Shown here one piece after another: positions 26,278 to 34,551 of a DNA stretch of 64,000 bases; positions within the stretch are counted from its first letter, which is position 1; every line of letters starts with the position of its first letter. The notes beneath the pieces were generated by a model. That model was not told where the DNA came from. It saw nothing but the letters and a program-made list of their open reading frames with translations, and ran no database searches. The DNA is from JBCBSS01 sp039819065. Its GTDB lineage: Bacteria; Bacteroidota; Bacteroidia; Cytophagales; Cyclobacteriaceae. A program made the translations under genes and the position numbers. Location of the stretch: assembly GCA_039819065.1 (NCBI GenBank), contig JBCBSS010000015.1, positions 1-64,000 on the forward strand. The letters run 5' to 3'.

Positions 26278-26826
26278 TTACTTTCGTCTTATTCTGCTGA
26301 GACTTTCGGGACGCACACCCAAATATTTCGATAAGTCCTTAATCGCTATTTTCTGAACAAGTTCAGGTTTATCGTCTAGCAAGGACTGATACCGCTCTTC
26401 TGCTGTCATCGTAAGCAGTTCCTTCTCCCTTGTTACTCTCTCTAAAAACAGCTTTTCGGTGGCAATTCTTCCCAGTTGATTGGCTAATAAAGAAGTTTGA
26501 TAGCTTCTCTTCAATTCGTCGTAATTCACTACTTCTAGCAAGCAATCCGTGTAGCATGTTATACGGATGTCCGATGGGTTTTTTGAAAGCAGCGAACTAT
26601 AGGAAGCACAGAACGAACCCTCAAAATAGAAATCAAGCACCCGCTCCTCATCTTTGTATATCAAAGAGGTGGTAAGGATGCCTGATTGAATGAAATAAAC
26701 TGAGTCTTCAAGTTGGTTGTAATCAGTTACCACCGCTCCTTTCACCATCTTCTTAGTTGTGGTTTCAAACGGTAACGACTGGATTGATTGATCTATGTAA
26801 GTGTGAACAAACTCTTTTATTGTCAT
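26278..26826 (-). CDS. Crp/Fnr-family cyclic-nucleotide-binding-like regulator
   Basis: A 182-aa protein with a cNMP-binding-type beta roll (about 20-115; VYFIQSGILTTSLIYKDEERVLDFYFEG) and a short C-terminal HTH ending KIAIKDLSKYLGVRPESLSRIRRK. The phosphate-binding cassette of true CAP is not conserved, as in most Bacteroidota members, so the ligand is uncertain. The protein stops right after the recognition helix, normal for this subgroup. It lies upstream of an alpha/beta hydrolase gene on the same strand. Confidence 0.85.
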   Translation of the reverse strand: MTIKEFVHTYIDQSIQSLPFETTTKKMVKGAVVTDYNQLEDSVYFIQSGILTTSLIYKDEERVLDFYFEGSFCASYSSLLSKNPSDIRITCYTDCLLEVVNYDELKRSYQTSLLANQLGRIATEKLFLERVTREKELLTMTAEERYQSLLDDKPELVQKIAIKDLSKYLGVRPESLSRIRRK

Positions 26827-27349
26827 GCGCTTCTAATGGTAATACCAAGGCTAATAGATTTACAATTATAATCCGATTTGTTTGGTTAAGGCCATATCAC
26901 CAGTTAAGCTCATGGACAGTAAAGCCTGAAGTTTGGGGTAGATCAACCCCAAAATGATGGAAATAATCAGAGACGATCTGAAAGAAAGGAATATCTGAAG
27001 CCATAACCTTAAGATAAGAAGATCATATGCCTTTATGCTCCTCTTAGTTATGAAAGTCTAGATCGACCGATTAGCATTACCCTAGAGGGTTTAAATATCT
27101 AACGGTGAATTGTACCATAAAGTCAGGGATTAGGTACTCAATCGTACTCGTAGAGCGTCATAATTTTGTTTCAAACAGACGGTTTTGTTCATGATAGGTG
27201 AATCATTCTGCGAAACATCTCGCGTCCTCAACTTCAATGGTAATATGACAAGGAAGCGCTTTCTTATGAAAAGTGCCATGGGTTTGCTTGGTGTTTCGTG
27301 CTCATCTTCATTGATCGGACATCGTATAAAACTTGATAGGAATAATAAT
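26827..27349. other. 523-nt intergenic region before the flavoprotein operon
   Basis: Spacer between the divergent Crp/Fnr gene and the flavoprotein gene. A hairpin TTTGGGGT (26932-26939)/ACCCCAAA (26946-26953) with a 6-nt loop is the clearest structure. From 27245 a frame reads MTRKRFLMKSAMGLLGVSC in phase with the flavoprotein (see that entry). No other gene is supported. Confidence 0.4.
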
Positions 27350-28249
27350 ATGTCAGTCAAAGAAATAGATTTTGAAGTCATCATTATAGGAGGAAGCTAT
27401 TCCGGCTTGTCTGCGGCTATGACATTGGGAAGATCGATGAGAAAAACCCTGATCATTGATGCTGGAAAGCCTTGTAATCGGCAAACACCTTATTCGCATA
27501 ACTTCATTACGCAAGATGGAAGAGAGCCCGCCGCCATAGCCAGTGATGCGCTTACCCAAGTACTAGCTTATGATACAGTCCAGATTGTAAATGATTTAGT
27601 GAAAGATGTGAATGGTCTGGATCAAAAATTCACCGTCTATACCCAATCAGGAAAGATGTATACCTCAAAGAAACTGATATTTGCTACAGGAGTGCGGGAT
27701 ATCATGCCGGATATTCCTGGTTTTGCCCAAAGCTGGGGTATTACGGTTATTCATTGCCCATATTGCCATGGGTATGAAGTCAGAGGAAAGAATACAGGTA
27801 TTTTGGTCAATAATGACACGGCAAATGAGTTTGTACAACTGATCAAGCATTGGACTCCTCAAGTAACCGTTTTCACCAATGGGCCAGCCCATTTCGATTA
27901 CGATCTACTGCAGGGTAGTGAGGTACCAGTTATTGAAAAGGCAATCTCCAAGATCGAGCATCATAATGGACATCTAACCTCTCTCAGGTTTGAAGATGGA
28001 AGTGATCAAGAATTGGATGCCCTTTATCACAGGCCAGCATTTGTACAGCACTGTGAAATTCCTGAGAAAATGGGTTGTGAGCTAGAAGAAAGTGGACACC
28101 TAAAAGTTACTCCATTCCAGCAAACAAATATACCTGGTATTTATGCAGTAGGAGATTGCACCACACCATTTCGATCTGTGGCGAATGCAGTAGCGCAAGG
28201 AAACATCGGAGCAGCGATGCTCAATCATGATCTGATCACCGAATCATGA
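27350..28249 (+). CDS. Thioredoxin-reductase-like FAD/NAD(P) oxidoreductase
   Basis: A 299-aa flavoprotein with FAD motif IIIGGSYSGLSAAM (about 11-24), the redox pair CPYC (in VIHCPYCHGYEV, about 139-142), an ATGVRD motif and the C-terminal GIYAVGDCTT FAD site. This is the TrxR-like group with GKPCNRQTP rather than canonical TrxB. It probably reduces a small disulfide or quinone substrate. ATG 27350 has an A-rich leader; an in-frame ATG at 27245 would add a Tat-like start (TRKRFLM...), discussed separately. It overlaps the acetolactate decarboxylase gene by 4 nt (ATGA). Confidence 0.82.
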   Translation: MSVKEIDFEVIIIGGSYSGLSAAMTLGRSMRKTLIIDAGKPCNRQTPYSHNFITQDGREPAAIASDALTQVLAYDTVQIVNDLVKDVNGLDQKFTVYTQSGKMYTSKKLIFATGVRDIMPDIPGFAQSWGITVIHCPYCHGYEVRGKNTGILVNNDTANEFVQLIKHWTPQVTVFTNGPAHFDYDLLQGSEVPVIEKAISKIEHHNGHLTSLRFEDGSDQELDALYHRPAFVQHCEIPEKMGCELEESGHLKVTPFQQTNIPGIYAVGDCTTPFRSVANAVAQGNIGAAMLNHDLITES

Positions 28250-29022
28250 GAGTGATAATTCTTTTACCTGCACTGCTTTTCATTTCCTGTAATACTAAAA
28301 CACCTAATATGGATAGCATAGATTCCAATAATAGAAACCTACACCACTTCAATTTCCGGACAGCATTTATGTCAGGGTACTACGAAGGAGATTTTACATT
28401 AGACCAACTCAAAGAAAAAGGAGACTTTGGATTAGGCACGTTCAATAATCTTGCTGGGGAAATGATTGTGTTAGATGGAAAAGTATACCGTGCCACCACA
28501 GATGGTAAGGCTACTGAAGTAATTGACGCTACTGTTAAAACTCCTTCCGCAATGGTCACGTTTTTTGAAGCAGACCAAGAGGAGGTTTTTATTGACCTTA
28601 CCAAGGATAAGTTGATTGAGTGGATTGAAGACAATCTGGATACAAAAAGAGATATGTATGCCCTTAAAATCGTGGGTGATTTTGAATCACTCAAAGCCAG
28701 GAGTCAAGACCCCATTTTTGAAAGGCCATTTCCTGAGATCGAGGAGATCGTGGATAAAATGGTCTATCATGACCTGGAAAAGATATCAGGAACCTTGGTT
28801 GGATTTCAACTCCCTCCATACTTGGGCCATTTGAATTATCCTGGGCTGCATTTCCATTTTGTCAGTGATCAAGGAGAGCTTGTTGGAGGCTGTGCGCCGG
28901 GCTTTAGAATCAAACGAGCGAAACTAAGTATTATGAAGCTACGGTCATTTTCAGTTGATATTCCACAAAATCAGGAGTATTCCAAATTAGAAATGCGCCC
29001 CGAAAAAAATAGTGTTATGTGA
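28246..29022 (+). CDS. Acetolactate decarboxylase-like lipoprotein
   Basis: A 258-aa ALDC homologue (acetolactate to acetoin). Family motifs are FGLGTFNNLAGEMIVLDGKV (about 62-81), GTLVGFQLPPYLGHLNYPG and the metal-ligand segment LHFHFVSDQGELVGGC, in which the usual GGH is replaced by GGC. A type II signal peptide (LLFISC, Cys15) anchors it to a membrane, an unexpected place for this cytosolic reaction. It is translationally coupled on both sides: ATGA with the flavoprotein and TGATG with the AraC gene, forming a three-gene operon. It may act on another 2-hydroxy-3-oxo acid. Confidence 0.8.
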   Translation: MRVIILLPALLFISCNTKTPNMDSIDSNNRNLHHFNFRTAFMSGYYEGDFTLDQLKEKGDFGLGTFNNLAGEMIVLDGKVYRATTDGKATEVIDATVKTPSAMVTFFEADQEEVFIDLTKDKLIEWIEDNLDTKRDMYALKIVGDFESLKARSQDPIFERPFPEIEEIVDKMVYHDLEKISGTLVGFQLPPYLGHLNYPGLHFHFVSDQGELVGGCAPGFRIKRAKLSIMKLRSFSVDIPQNQEYSKLEMRPEKNSVM

Positions 29023-29861
29023 TGAAAAACAACTTTTTGGATATAAGCCGTCTTTCACAGCAACTTGATAAGGTCAACATTGACCATGAAATGACCAATA
29101 CAAGGAATCTTTACAAAATTGTGCTGGTCACAAAAGGAACGATTGCTGTCAAAATAGGTGAGCGAAAGCATGAGATTGGGCCAAAAACGTTGTATTTCAT
29201 AGCTCCTGGTCAGCTTTCACGGCTATTCAATTATAGTCCAGACACCGAAGGATATTGTATCGCTTTCGATATAGATTATTTCCTCTTATGCCTTAAGAAC
29301 CAAGTACAGCTTTGTTTTTACCCCTTCTTTCAACTGAACACCTATCCGGTTTTGCCGCTTGCCGGTAAGCAATTTGAAAAAACAATTGATCTCATACGAA
29401 AAATTGAGATCGAATATGCAAATCGTGAAGTGATCAATGACGACTTATTGACCAAATTGTATTTGAATGTATTGCTGATTGAAATAGAACGATTTTATAA
29501 GCTGAAAAACACGGGGCAAAATAGTGAGCAATCAAAAAAGCATTTGTTGACCTCCAAATTCAAACAGTTGGTGGAAAAGCACTTTCTATCCGTTCGCAAG
29601 GTCTCAGCGTATGCCGATATGCTTACTATGGCACCTAATTACCTCAACGACATAATCAAAGAAACCACCAGGCAATCTGCTAGCGAGGTGATACATGACC
29701 GATTGATACTGGAAGCAAAGGCCCAGTTGATACAAACCGAGCTTTCCATAAATGAACTAGCCTACCATTTACAGTTCAAAGACACGTCCTATTTCTGCCG
29801 GTTTTTCAAAAAGCAAACAGGAATTAGTCCACAAGCTTTTAGGGAAACCAATCATTTTTGA
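29022..29861 (+). CDS. AraC-family regulator
   Basis: A 279-aa regulator: cupin-like N-terminal domain (VTKGTIAVKIGERKHEIGPK, FIAPGQLSRLFNYSPDTEGY) and C-terminal double HTH (AYADMLTMAPNYLNDIIKET; INELAYHLQFKDTSYFCRFF). GTG 29019 and ATG 29022 are both possible; ATG overlaps the previous stop by one base (TGATG). It ends the flavoprotein/decarboxylase operon and lies 308 nt upstream of the RND pump operon, whose promoter holds the double TTTTGG site. It is therefore the first candidate for that site. Confidence 0.86.
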   Translation: MKNNFLDISRLSQQLDKVNIDHEMTNTRNLYKIVLVTKGTIAVKIGERKHEIGPKTLYFIAPGQLSRLFNYSPDTEGYCIAFDIDYFLLCLKNQVQLCFYPFFQLNTYPVLPLAGKQFEKTIDLIRKIEIEYANREVINDDLLTKLYLNVLLIEIERFYKLKNTGQNSEQSKKHLLTSKFKQLVEKHFLSVRKVSAYADMLTMAPNYLNDIIKETTRQSASEVIHDRLILEAKAQLIQTELSINELAYHLQFKDTSYFCRFFKKQTGISPQAFRETNHF

Positions 29862-30082
29862 TCAAGATTTTTTACCCCCGACCTTCAATGGGTTGAAGTG
29901 CTTGTTGGTCCATTTGAATCCATGCCAGTCATGCTTCATGATGCTACCAACTAACCGTCTTTATCACGTTTTTGGTCAAACTAATACTGACATGATAAGG
30001 GGCTGAAATGTCGCTATTTCTGCAATAGCCACGACAATTGATACACTGATTTACTTATGACTGCCCTCAAAAATAACCTGAT

Positions 30083-30160
30083 ATTAGATTTTGGTCATTA
30101 CCCCCGTTGTTTTGGCTAACCAGACGGGAGAGGCTTGGCGTTCCTTTGAGTATATAAAAA
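30083..30160 (+). promoter_or_regulatory. RND operon promoter with double TTTTGG operator
   Basis: TTTTGG at 30089-30094 and 30110-30115 (21 nt apart) within ATTAGATTTTGGTCATTACC, then GGCGTTCCTTTGAGTATATA at 30138-30157. The start codon is 54 nt past the second half-site. TTTTTGGTCAAA lies 119 nt upstream of the first half-site (29969-29980), exactly as before DoxX. The whole 29969-30169 stretch aligns with the DoxX promoter almost without gaps, so the two are duplicated promoters. Confidence 0.75.
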
Positions 30161-30169
30161 TTATCAAAA

Positions 30170-31345
30170 ATGAAAACGTCAAAAATCAAATCCAAAATCC
30201 TTTACACCGTGGCTGCCATCGTGGCTGCGGCAGTAATGGTCAGCTTTATCGGAAAAGAAGAGGAAGCCGCCCCAGCACCTCAACTTCTTGCTGTTAAAGT
30301 AGCGAACCCGGTCCAACAGAACATTGTAGAATGGGATGAGTACACCGGGAGATTCGAAGCATCCAATCGGGTGGAAGTAAGAGCCCGAGTAAGCGGCTAC
30401 ATTGAAAGCGTCCACTTTGACGCAGGCCAAGATGTGAAGAAAGGCGATGTCCTTTTCGTCATCGATCAACGACCCTTCAACATCGCTCTTAGCGAAGCCA
30501 AAGCCGCACTTCATCAGGCCAAAGCAGGTTTGAAACAAGCAGAAGACAATTTTAAAAGAGTACAACCCCTACGAGCCAGCGGTGCCATATCTCAAGAAGA
30601 GTATGCCACACGGCTACAGGCTGTTGAAACGGCACAAGCAAGAGTAGAACTTGCTCAGGCTTCGGTTAACAATGCCAAGCTCAACCTCGAATTTGCCACC
30701 GTTAAAGCGCCTATTAGTGGAAGAGTAAGCCGAGACCTGATCAACCCCGGTAACTTGATCAGTGGTGGTTCAGCTAATTCTACCTTACTCACCACTATCG
30801 TAGCGGTAGATCCCATCCATTTCTACTTTACCGGAAGTGAGGCAGACTATTTGAAATACTCACGCCTTGCTAAAAGCGGCGAACGTGGATCATCCAGAAC
30901 CACAGCCAATCCCGTCAAGATCCAACTTCAGGATGAGACAGCGTTTTCTCATGAAGGTAAAATGGACTTTGTAGACAATGAGATCGATAGAAGCACGGGA
31001 ACGATTGAAGCTCGCGCCATTCTGGATAACAAAGATGGTTTGCTAGAACCTGGCATGTTCGGTAGAGCAAGATTGCTAGGCAGCCCCGAGCATCAAGCAC
31101 TACTTATACCAGAAGAAATAGTAGGCACTAACCAATCCATCAAATACGTCTATGTACTTGCAGCGGACAGCACGATAAAAGCTCAAAACGTCGAGCTAGG
31201 CCCATTACATACAAATGGCTTGAGAATCATCAGAAGCGGACTTTCATCCGACGACAAACTCATCATCAACAACATACAGAAAATCAGACCAGGAGCTAAG
31301 GTAAACCCTGTTGAAGCTTCTCTTACTGAAGAGATCAACCTTTAA
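30170..31345 (+). CDS. RND efflux periplasmic adaptor (AcrA/MexA-like)
   Basis: A 391-aa membrane fusion protein. An N-terminal membrane anchor (about 8-26) is followed by a lipoyl half-motif (YTGRFEASNRVEVRARVSGY), an alpha-helical hairpin (about 95-165), the second lipoyl half (ATVKAPISGRVSRDLINPGN), and beta-barrel and membrane-proximal domains. It links the inner-membrane pump to the outer-membrane channel. It is first gene of a three-gene operon with 11-21 nt spacers. The promoter carries the double TTTTGG element shared with DoxX. It is probably a drug or toxic-organic efflux system. Confidence 0.93.
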   Translation: MKTSKIKSKILYTVAAIVAAAVMVSFIGKEEEAAPAPQLLAVKVANPVQQNIVEWDEYTGRFEASNRVEVRARVSGYIESVHFDAGQDVKKGDVLFVIDQRPFNIALSEAKAALHQAKAGLKQAEDNFKRVQPLRASGAISQEEYATRLQAVETAQARVELAQASVNNAKLNLEFATVKAPISGRVSRDLINPGNLISGGSANSTLLTTIVAVDPIHFYFTGSEADYLKYSRLAKSGERGSSRTTANPVKIQLQDETAFSHEGKMDFVDNEIDRSTGTIEARAILDNKDGLLEPGMFGRARLLGSPEHQALLIPEEIVGTNQSIKYVYVLAADSTIKAQNVELGPLHTNGLRIIRSGLSSDDKLIINNIQKIRPGAKVNPVEASLTEEINL

Positions 31346-31356
31346 TCTTAGAAATC

Positions 31357-34300
31357 ATGAAATTAAGTCACATTTTTATCGACAGACCCATTTTTGCAGC
31401 AGTACTCAGCACGCTGGTACTCATCGTGGGCGGACTGGCTTACGTATCACTTCCCGTATCGCAGTATCCTGAAGTAGCACCACCAACCGTAGAAGTAGTT
31501 GCGGTCTATCCCGGAGCCAATGTAGAAACCATTTCCAAAACAGTGGCTACACCACTAGAACAAGAGATCAACGGCGTGGAAGACATGATCTACATGACTT
31601 CCCAATCAACTAATGACGGTGTCACAACCATCAGAGTCACTTTTGAACTTGGTACCGACTTGGATAAAGCGCAAGTTCAAGTACAAAACCGGGTGGCGAT
31701 TGCCGAGCCCAGATTGCCAGAAACAGTAAGAAGGTTAGGTGTTACGACTAAAAAAATAGCACCTGACATTCTACTAGTGGTCAATATGTATTCCCCAGGT
31801 AAGACCTATGATCAAACCTATATCGGTAACTACGCTACACTCAGATTGAAAGATGAGATAGCAAGGATCAAAGGGGTAGGAGATATCAGATTATTCGGTG
31901 CCAGCGAGTACGCCATGCGCATCTGGTTAGATCCAGACAAAATCGCTTCATTGGATATGTCAGCCAGTGAGGTATTAAATGCCCTAAGAAGTCAGAATGT
32001 ACAAATCGCATCAGGTACCCTAAACCAACTTCCATCGGGTGACCAAGCTGCCTTCGAAGTCAATATTCAAACACAAGGAAAACTTAAAACAGTAGAAGAA
32101 TTTGAAAACATCATTATCAAAGCAGGAGAAAACGGAAGAGTAGTTCAAGTCAAACATATCGGAAGAGTAGAACTTGGTGCACAGAATTATGTGACCAAAG
32201 GTTATCTGGGAAAAGACCCAGCCATTGCTCTTCCCATCTATCAATCCCCAGGCTCAAACGCCATAGAAACAGCTGAAGAAATACAAGCTAAAATGGTAGA
32301 GCTGTCTAAGGAATTCCCAGAAGATCTAGAATATAAAATAGCTTACAACCCCACTGAGTTTGTACAGAAATCAGTTGATCAGGTGTATCACACCATTTTC
32401 GAAGCCGTCATTTTGGTCGTATTGGTTATCCTGCTATTCCTGCAATCATGGAGAGCATCCATCATTCCGATACTCGCCATTCCGGTTTCGTTGATCGGAA
32501 CATTCGCAGTAATGCAAGCCATCGGATTCTCACTCAATAACTTAACGCTATTCGGCCTGGTACTAGCCATTGGTATTGTGGTTGATGACGCCATCGTAGT
32601 GGTAGAAAACATGGAGCGTTACCTAGCAAAAGGTCTTTCACCGAAAGAAGCAGCCAAAAAGACAATGGAAGAAGTTGGAGGAGCACTAATCGCCATCGGG
32701 CTGGTTCTAATCGCTGTGTTTATTCCTACCACCTTTTTGGATGGTATCTCCGGTCAATTCTACAAACAATTTGGTGTGACCATCGCCGTGGCAACTGCCA
32801 TTTCAGTGTTTGTTTCTCTCACTTTGAGCCCCGCAATGGCAGCACTGTTGATGAAACATGAAGAACACAACGATAAAAAGCCTCCTATTTACTTAAGACC
32901 ATTGGTATTCCTTGGTAATGCTTTTAACAGGTTCCTGGACAACGTTTCTGAAAAATATGGAAACAACGTACAACGCCTGGTTAGAATGAGCGGAATGGTG
33001 ATGATCGTCTACGGTGGTTTGATTGGGCTCACAGGTTTTGAATTCAACCGAATTCCTGGTGGTTTTATACCGGCTCAGGACAAAGGATATCTTATCACAG
33101 CCATTCAATTGCCTCCGGGATCTTCATTGAGTAGAACAGATGAGGTAGTAAGAGAGGCCATCAATACTATTCTAGCCGTTGACGGTGTAGAAAATGCCGT
33201 TTCCTTTGCTGGTTTTGACGGTGCATCATTCACCAACGCTACCAACAGTGCAGCCATCTTCGCTACGCTAGAAGAGTTTGATGTACGAAGGGAAAAAGGC
33301 ATCACCTACGAAGGCTTATTACAAACACTGAGAGTTAAAATGGCAGAAGTGGATGAAGCTTTTGTTGTGGTGATTCCTCCTCCATCTGTTGACGGTATCG
33401 GTAATGCCGGTGGATTCAAGATGATGGTTCAGGACAAAGGAAACGTAGGTACCGAAAAACTATTGGACGCTACCTGGGCATTAGCCGGAGCTGCAAATCA
33501 ACACCCCGCATTAAGTAATGTATTCACCTTCTTCGACAACAAGACGCCTCAGGTTTACCTTGACATTGACCGCTTGAAAGCTCAGAAATTAGGCATTCCG
33601 GTAGATGAGGTATTCCAATCCCTTGAAATCTATTTGGGATCGGCATTCGTGAACGAATTCAACTACTTGGGTAGAACATTTAGAGTAACCGCTCAGGCAG
33701 ATGCTCCTAACCGATTGACTACCGATGATATTTCAAGAATTAGAGTTCGGAACAACCAAGGCGAAATGGTGCCATTGGGAACCATCAGCACGTTAAGAGA
33801 CATTTCAGGACCAGCCAGACTCCCAAGATTCAATATTTATCCTGCCGCAGACTTAGTAGGTGACATCGCACCGGGATACAGCACAGGTGAGGCATTGGCG
33901 GCTATGGAACAACTGGCAGCCGAAACATTGCCCGAAGGAGTTTCTTTCGAATGGACTGAAATGGCCTATCAACAGAAAGAAGCTGGAAACACTGCCTTTA
34001 TTGCCTTTGGCTTGGCCGTTGTGTTTGTATTCCTTCTACTGGCCGCTCAGTATGAAAGCTTTGTGCTTCCACTAGCCGTTATATTCATCGTACCCATGGT
34101 ATTGCTCTCAGCAATGATTGGAATTGACTTGGCCGGACTAGACAACAACATTCTAACCCAAATCGGCTTAGTTGTGCTGGTCGGATTGGCTAGTAAAAAT
34201 GCCATTCTGATTGTAGAATTTGCCAAGCAACTTGAAGATCAAGGAAAAGACTTGGTTAGTGCCGTGCTAGAAGCTGCGAAATTGAGATTACGACCTATCC

Positions 34301-34530
34301 TCATGACAGCCCTGGCTTTCATTCTAGGTGTGGTTCCTTTAGCCATCGCCACCGGAGCAGGAGCAGAAATGAGACAATCCTTAGGTATAGCCGTATTCAG
34401 CGGAATGCTTGGCGTCACCATCTTCGGAATCTTCCTTACACCGGTATTCTACTACCTGGGAAGAAAGCTGACCGCTTCTAAAGCTAAAAAAACATCACCA
34501 ACTCCATCACTGGAAATCACTAATGCTTAA
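31357..34530 (+). CDS. RND multidrug efflux permease (HAE1, AcrB-like)
   Basis: A 1057-aa inner-membrane proton-driven pump of normal family length with twelve membrane helices: TM1 at about 9-28, a cluster at about 340-500, a large periplasmic loop, and a second cluster from about 870. Helix-4 aspartates essential for proton transport are in GIVVDDAIVVVENMER. NPTEFVQKSV and SPGSNAIETA fit the hydrophobe/amphiphile exporter (HAE1) group rather than metal exporters. It assembles with the adaptor upstream and the outer-membrane factor downstream. Substrates are likely hydrophobic toxicants. Confidence 0.95.
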   Translation: MKLSHIFIDRPIFAAVLSTLVLIVGGLAYVSLPVSQYPEVAPPTVEVVAVYPGANVETISKTVATPLEQEINGVEDMIYMTSQSTNDGVTTIRVTFELGTDLDKAQVQVQNRVAIAEPRLPETVRRLGVTTKKIAPDILLVVNMYSPGKTYDQTYIGNYATLRLKDEIARIKGVGDIRLFGASEYAMRIWLDPDKIASLDMSASEVLNALRSQNVQIASGTLNQLPSGDQAAFEVNIQTQGKLKTVEEFENIIIKAGENGRVVQVKHIGRVELGAQNYVTKGYLGKDPAIALPIYQSPGSNAIETAEEIQAKMVELSKEFPEDLEYKIAYNPTEFVQKSVDQVYHTIFEAVILVVLVILLFLQSWRASIIPILAIPVSLIGTFAVMQAIGFSLNNLTLFGLVLAIGIVVDDAIVVVENMERYLAKGLSPKEAAKKTMEEVGGALIAIGLVLIAVFIPTTFLDGISGQFYKQFGVTIAVATAISVFVSLTLSPAMAALLMKHEEHNDKKPPIYLRPLVFLGNAFNRFLDNVSEKYGNNVQRLVRMSGMVMIVYGGLIGLTGFEFNRIPGGFIPAQDKGYLITAIQLPPGSSLSRTDEVVREAINTILAVDGVENAVSFAGFDGASFTNATNSAAIFATLEEFDVRREKGITYEGLLQTLRVKMAEVDEAFVVVIPPPSVDGIGNAGGFKMMVQDKGNVGTEKLLDATWALAGAANQHPALSNVFTFFDNKTPQVYLDIDRLKAQKLGIPVDEVFQSLEIYLGSAFVNEFNYLGRTFRVTAQADAPNRLTTDDISRIRVRNNQGEMVPLGTISTLRDISGPARLPRFNIYPAADLVGDIAPGYSTGEALAAMEQLAAETLPEGVSFEWTEMAYQQKEAGNTAFIAFGLAVVFVFLLLAAQYESFVLPLAVIFIVPMVLLSAMIGIDLAGLDNNILTQIGLVVLVGLASKNAILIVEFAKQLEDQGKDLVSAVLEAAKLRLRPILMTALAFILGVVPLAIATGAGAEMRQSLGIAVFSGMLGVTIFGIFLTPVFYYLGRKLTASKAKKTSPTPSLEITNA

Positions 34531-34551
34531 TCAACTAAAAACATTACAGTC

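Noticed and set aside
9646..27119. GTGAATTGTACCATA occurs upstream of both the TauD gene (9646-9660) and the flavoprotein gene (27105-27119)
   Set aside because: A 15-nt AT-rich match is expected a few times by chance among all pairs in 64 kb on both strands, and flanks do not match.
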